Source of the DNA: Gammaproteobacteria bacterium
GTDB taxonomy: Bacteria > Pseudomonadota > Gammaproteobacteria > Francisellales > CACEW01
DNA length: 14,091 nt
Direction: 5' to 3'
Assembly (NCBI GenBank): GCA_028282045.1
Contig: JANQIS010000047.1
Span: 1-14,091, forward strand
A model generated the notes under the pieces. The model made no database searches. It was not told where the DNA came from and saw only the letters and a list, made by a program, of their open reading frames with translations. A program made the position numbers and the translations under genes. Positions 13,298 through 14,091 of this stretch are shown piece after piece; the first letter of the stretch is position 1; every line of letters starts with the position of its first letter.

Positions 13298-13354
13298 GGT
13301 TTACGACGTGATTGCTAAACAATTCAGGCCCACTCCTCTCAAGGTTATTACTCT

Positions 13355-14032
13355 ATGAAAAACAAGTTAATTTTTTACGCTTGTTTCATTTCGATTTTTA
13401 TAGTTGCTATTCTCATACAAATTGTGCAATCGACAATTTTACCCAATTGGGACAGTCTATTGCTCATGCGTGATGCCGGTATAATATTGCATGGTGGCTC
13501 GTATTATACAAACTTTATTGACGAAAACCCTCCTTTAACCATTATCATATACATGCCGGCAGTGGGTATTTCATTACTTACCGGCTTGAAAGTATATACA
13601 GCTTTCTTGATTTACTTCTTCTCTCTTGCATTGGCATCATTACTGATTTACTACCGACTACTAAGGCAAATATTTACTAGCAAACGCCTTACACCTCAAT
13701 TCTTCACTATAGTTTTTATGTTCTTGGTCTTAATATTGCCATTGTTTTGGTTTGGAGAAAGAGAGCATTTTGCACTGACATTAACCACCCCATATATTCT
13801 CCTCACTTTACTCAGAATCAGGAAACAACAAATTAACAGATGGGAATCGAGTCTATATGGTTGTTTGGCTGCGATTGGGTTCTCAATAAAACCCTACTTT
13901 CTAGCCCCTTTAATATTGATTGAAATATATTATCTCTGGCAAGTGATTAAAACAAAAAATATCCGTAACTACATCAGGCCCGAGATTATTACGCTAGAGG
14001 GTGTCGTCAAATTAATTTCATCCATAGATTAA
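13355..14032 (+). CDS. GT-C / PMT-like membrane glycosyltransferase, probably truncated
   Basis: 225 residues with an N-terminal membrane helix (about 4-26), a polar extracytoplasmic loop PNWDSLLLMRDAGIILHGG followed by YYTNFIDENPPL (to about 61), and roughly six further hydrophobic segments up to residue 198. The loop pattern with D...GG..Y..F.ENPPL just after the first helix resembles the dolichyl-phosphate-mannose/family-39 (ArnT-like) group of GT-C enzymes, which transfer sugars from lipid carriers at the membrane. Such proteins usually have 450-600 residues; this one ends shortly after SIKPYFLAPLILIEIYYLW, and the last residues (about 215-225) do not look like membrane protein. The start at 13355 has only a weak ribosome-binding site (AAGG). 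It is AT-rich relative to the aro-hem-add cluster. The exact substrate is unknown and it may be non-functional. Confidence 0.55.
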   Translation: MKNKLIFYACFISIFIVAILIQIVQSTILPNWDSLLLMRDAGIILHGGSYYTNFIDENPPLTIIIYMPAVGISLLTGLKVYTAFLIYFFSLALASLLIYYRLLRQIFTSKRLTPQFFTIVFMFLVLILPLFWFGEREHFALTLTTPYILLTLLRIRKQQINRWESSLYGCLAAIGFSIKPYFLAPLILIEIYYLWQVIKTKNIRNYIRPEIITLEGVVKLISSID

Positions 14033-14091
14033 GCTATTAGAACGTATATAATTCGTGGTGTTGAGAGCGATTTATGTTAATGGAGTAACTA
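13997..14091 (+). other. Possible edge of an inserted element and start signals of a next gene
   Basis: The membrane-protein character stops near 13996 and none of the other frames continues it. From here the sequence begins GAGGGTGTCGTCAAATTAA, which has the look of an insertion-sequence end, then a TATAAT at 14047-14052 and GGAG at 14082-14085 with the last base of the window (A, 14091) placed where a start codon would begin. This is a guess from one end only. Confidence 0.25.

Larger units (their letters stand above)
12990..13300. mobile_element. Eroded IS200/IS605-family element
   Basis: Divergent tnpB and tnpA remnants plus end-type hairpins: GCGCA-GA-TGCGC at 13260-13271 and ACCGCCAT-TA-ATAGCGAT at 13280-13297. 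In the latter the right arm differs from a perfect arm by two G-to-A changes, so the subterminal hairpin itself has decayed. The left limit was lost with the 3' part of tnpB, next to higA. Exact ends cannot be set because this family has no terminal inverted repeats or target duplications. Confidence 0.65.

Noticed and set aside
1..14091. CRISPR arrays, tRNA or rRNA genes, or a prophage
   Set aside because: No regularly spaced long repeats, no tRNA-like cloverleaf with CCA context, and no phage structural genes were seen on reading both strands.

Overview
The window looks like chromosomal DNA of a moderate-GC gammaproteobacterium. AroK, AroB, HemE and YccA all read as close relatives of the enterobacterial proteins, and YccA, the TusD/TusC pair and the 'probable DNA repair protein' form of AddB fit that class. 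I cannot place genus or family. Roughly the first 11.7 kb is compact housekeeping DNA. The last 2.4 kb is loose accessory DNA with a toxin-antitoxin locus, an eroded IS200/IS605 element and a shortened membrane glycosyltransferase gene. No rRNA, tRNA or CRISPR array was seen.

Left part, plus strand (1-1868): the 3' end of a DUF2797-type gene; yccA (FtsH modulator) behind a candidate heat-shock (sigma-32-like) promoter and followed by a clear intrinsic terminator; then a close tusD-tusC pair (sulfur relay for tRNA wobble-uridine thiolation) without a tusB next to it. The plus-strand genes meet the minus-strand genes head-on at about 1.87-1.92 kb.

Middle part, minus strand (1924-11661, read right to left): aroK-aroB-hemE-addB-addA, packed with overlaps or gaps of 28 bp or less and probably one transcript, then ald after a 121-bp gap that holds its own candidate promoter. 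aroK and aroB are two shikimate-pathway steps, hemE is the first committed step toward coproporphyrinogen and heme, and addB/addA encode a helicase-nuclease pair of the AddAB type: an active helicase-nuclease subunit plus a partner with no visible Walker A but an intact iron-sulfur nuclease motif. ald encodes alanine dehydrogenase with all expected catalytic residues.

Right part (11662-14091): about 0.7 kb without a convincing gene but with several hairpins, one resembling a terminator; a higB-higA (RelE-type toxin, Cro-type antitoxin) operon with an excellent sigma-70 promoter covered by a palindrome and three phased GCCATT repeats; divergent remnants of tnpB (minus) and tnpA (plus) of one IS200/IS605-type element with a mutated end hairpin; and a GT-C/PMT-like gene that stops after about half the usual length, possibly at the edge of another inserted element that runs off the window.

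I did not find a clearly undescribed system. The points most worth a second look are the sigma-32-like promoter in front of an FtsH modulator, the repeat architecture of the higBA operator, the AddAB-type pair joined to an aroKB-hemE operon, and the decayed mobile elements.
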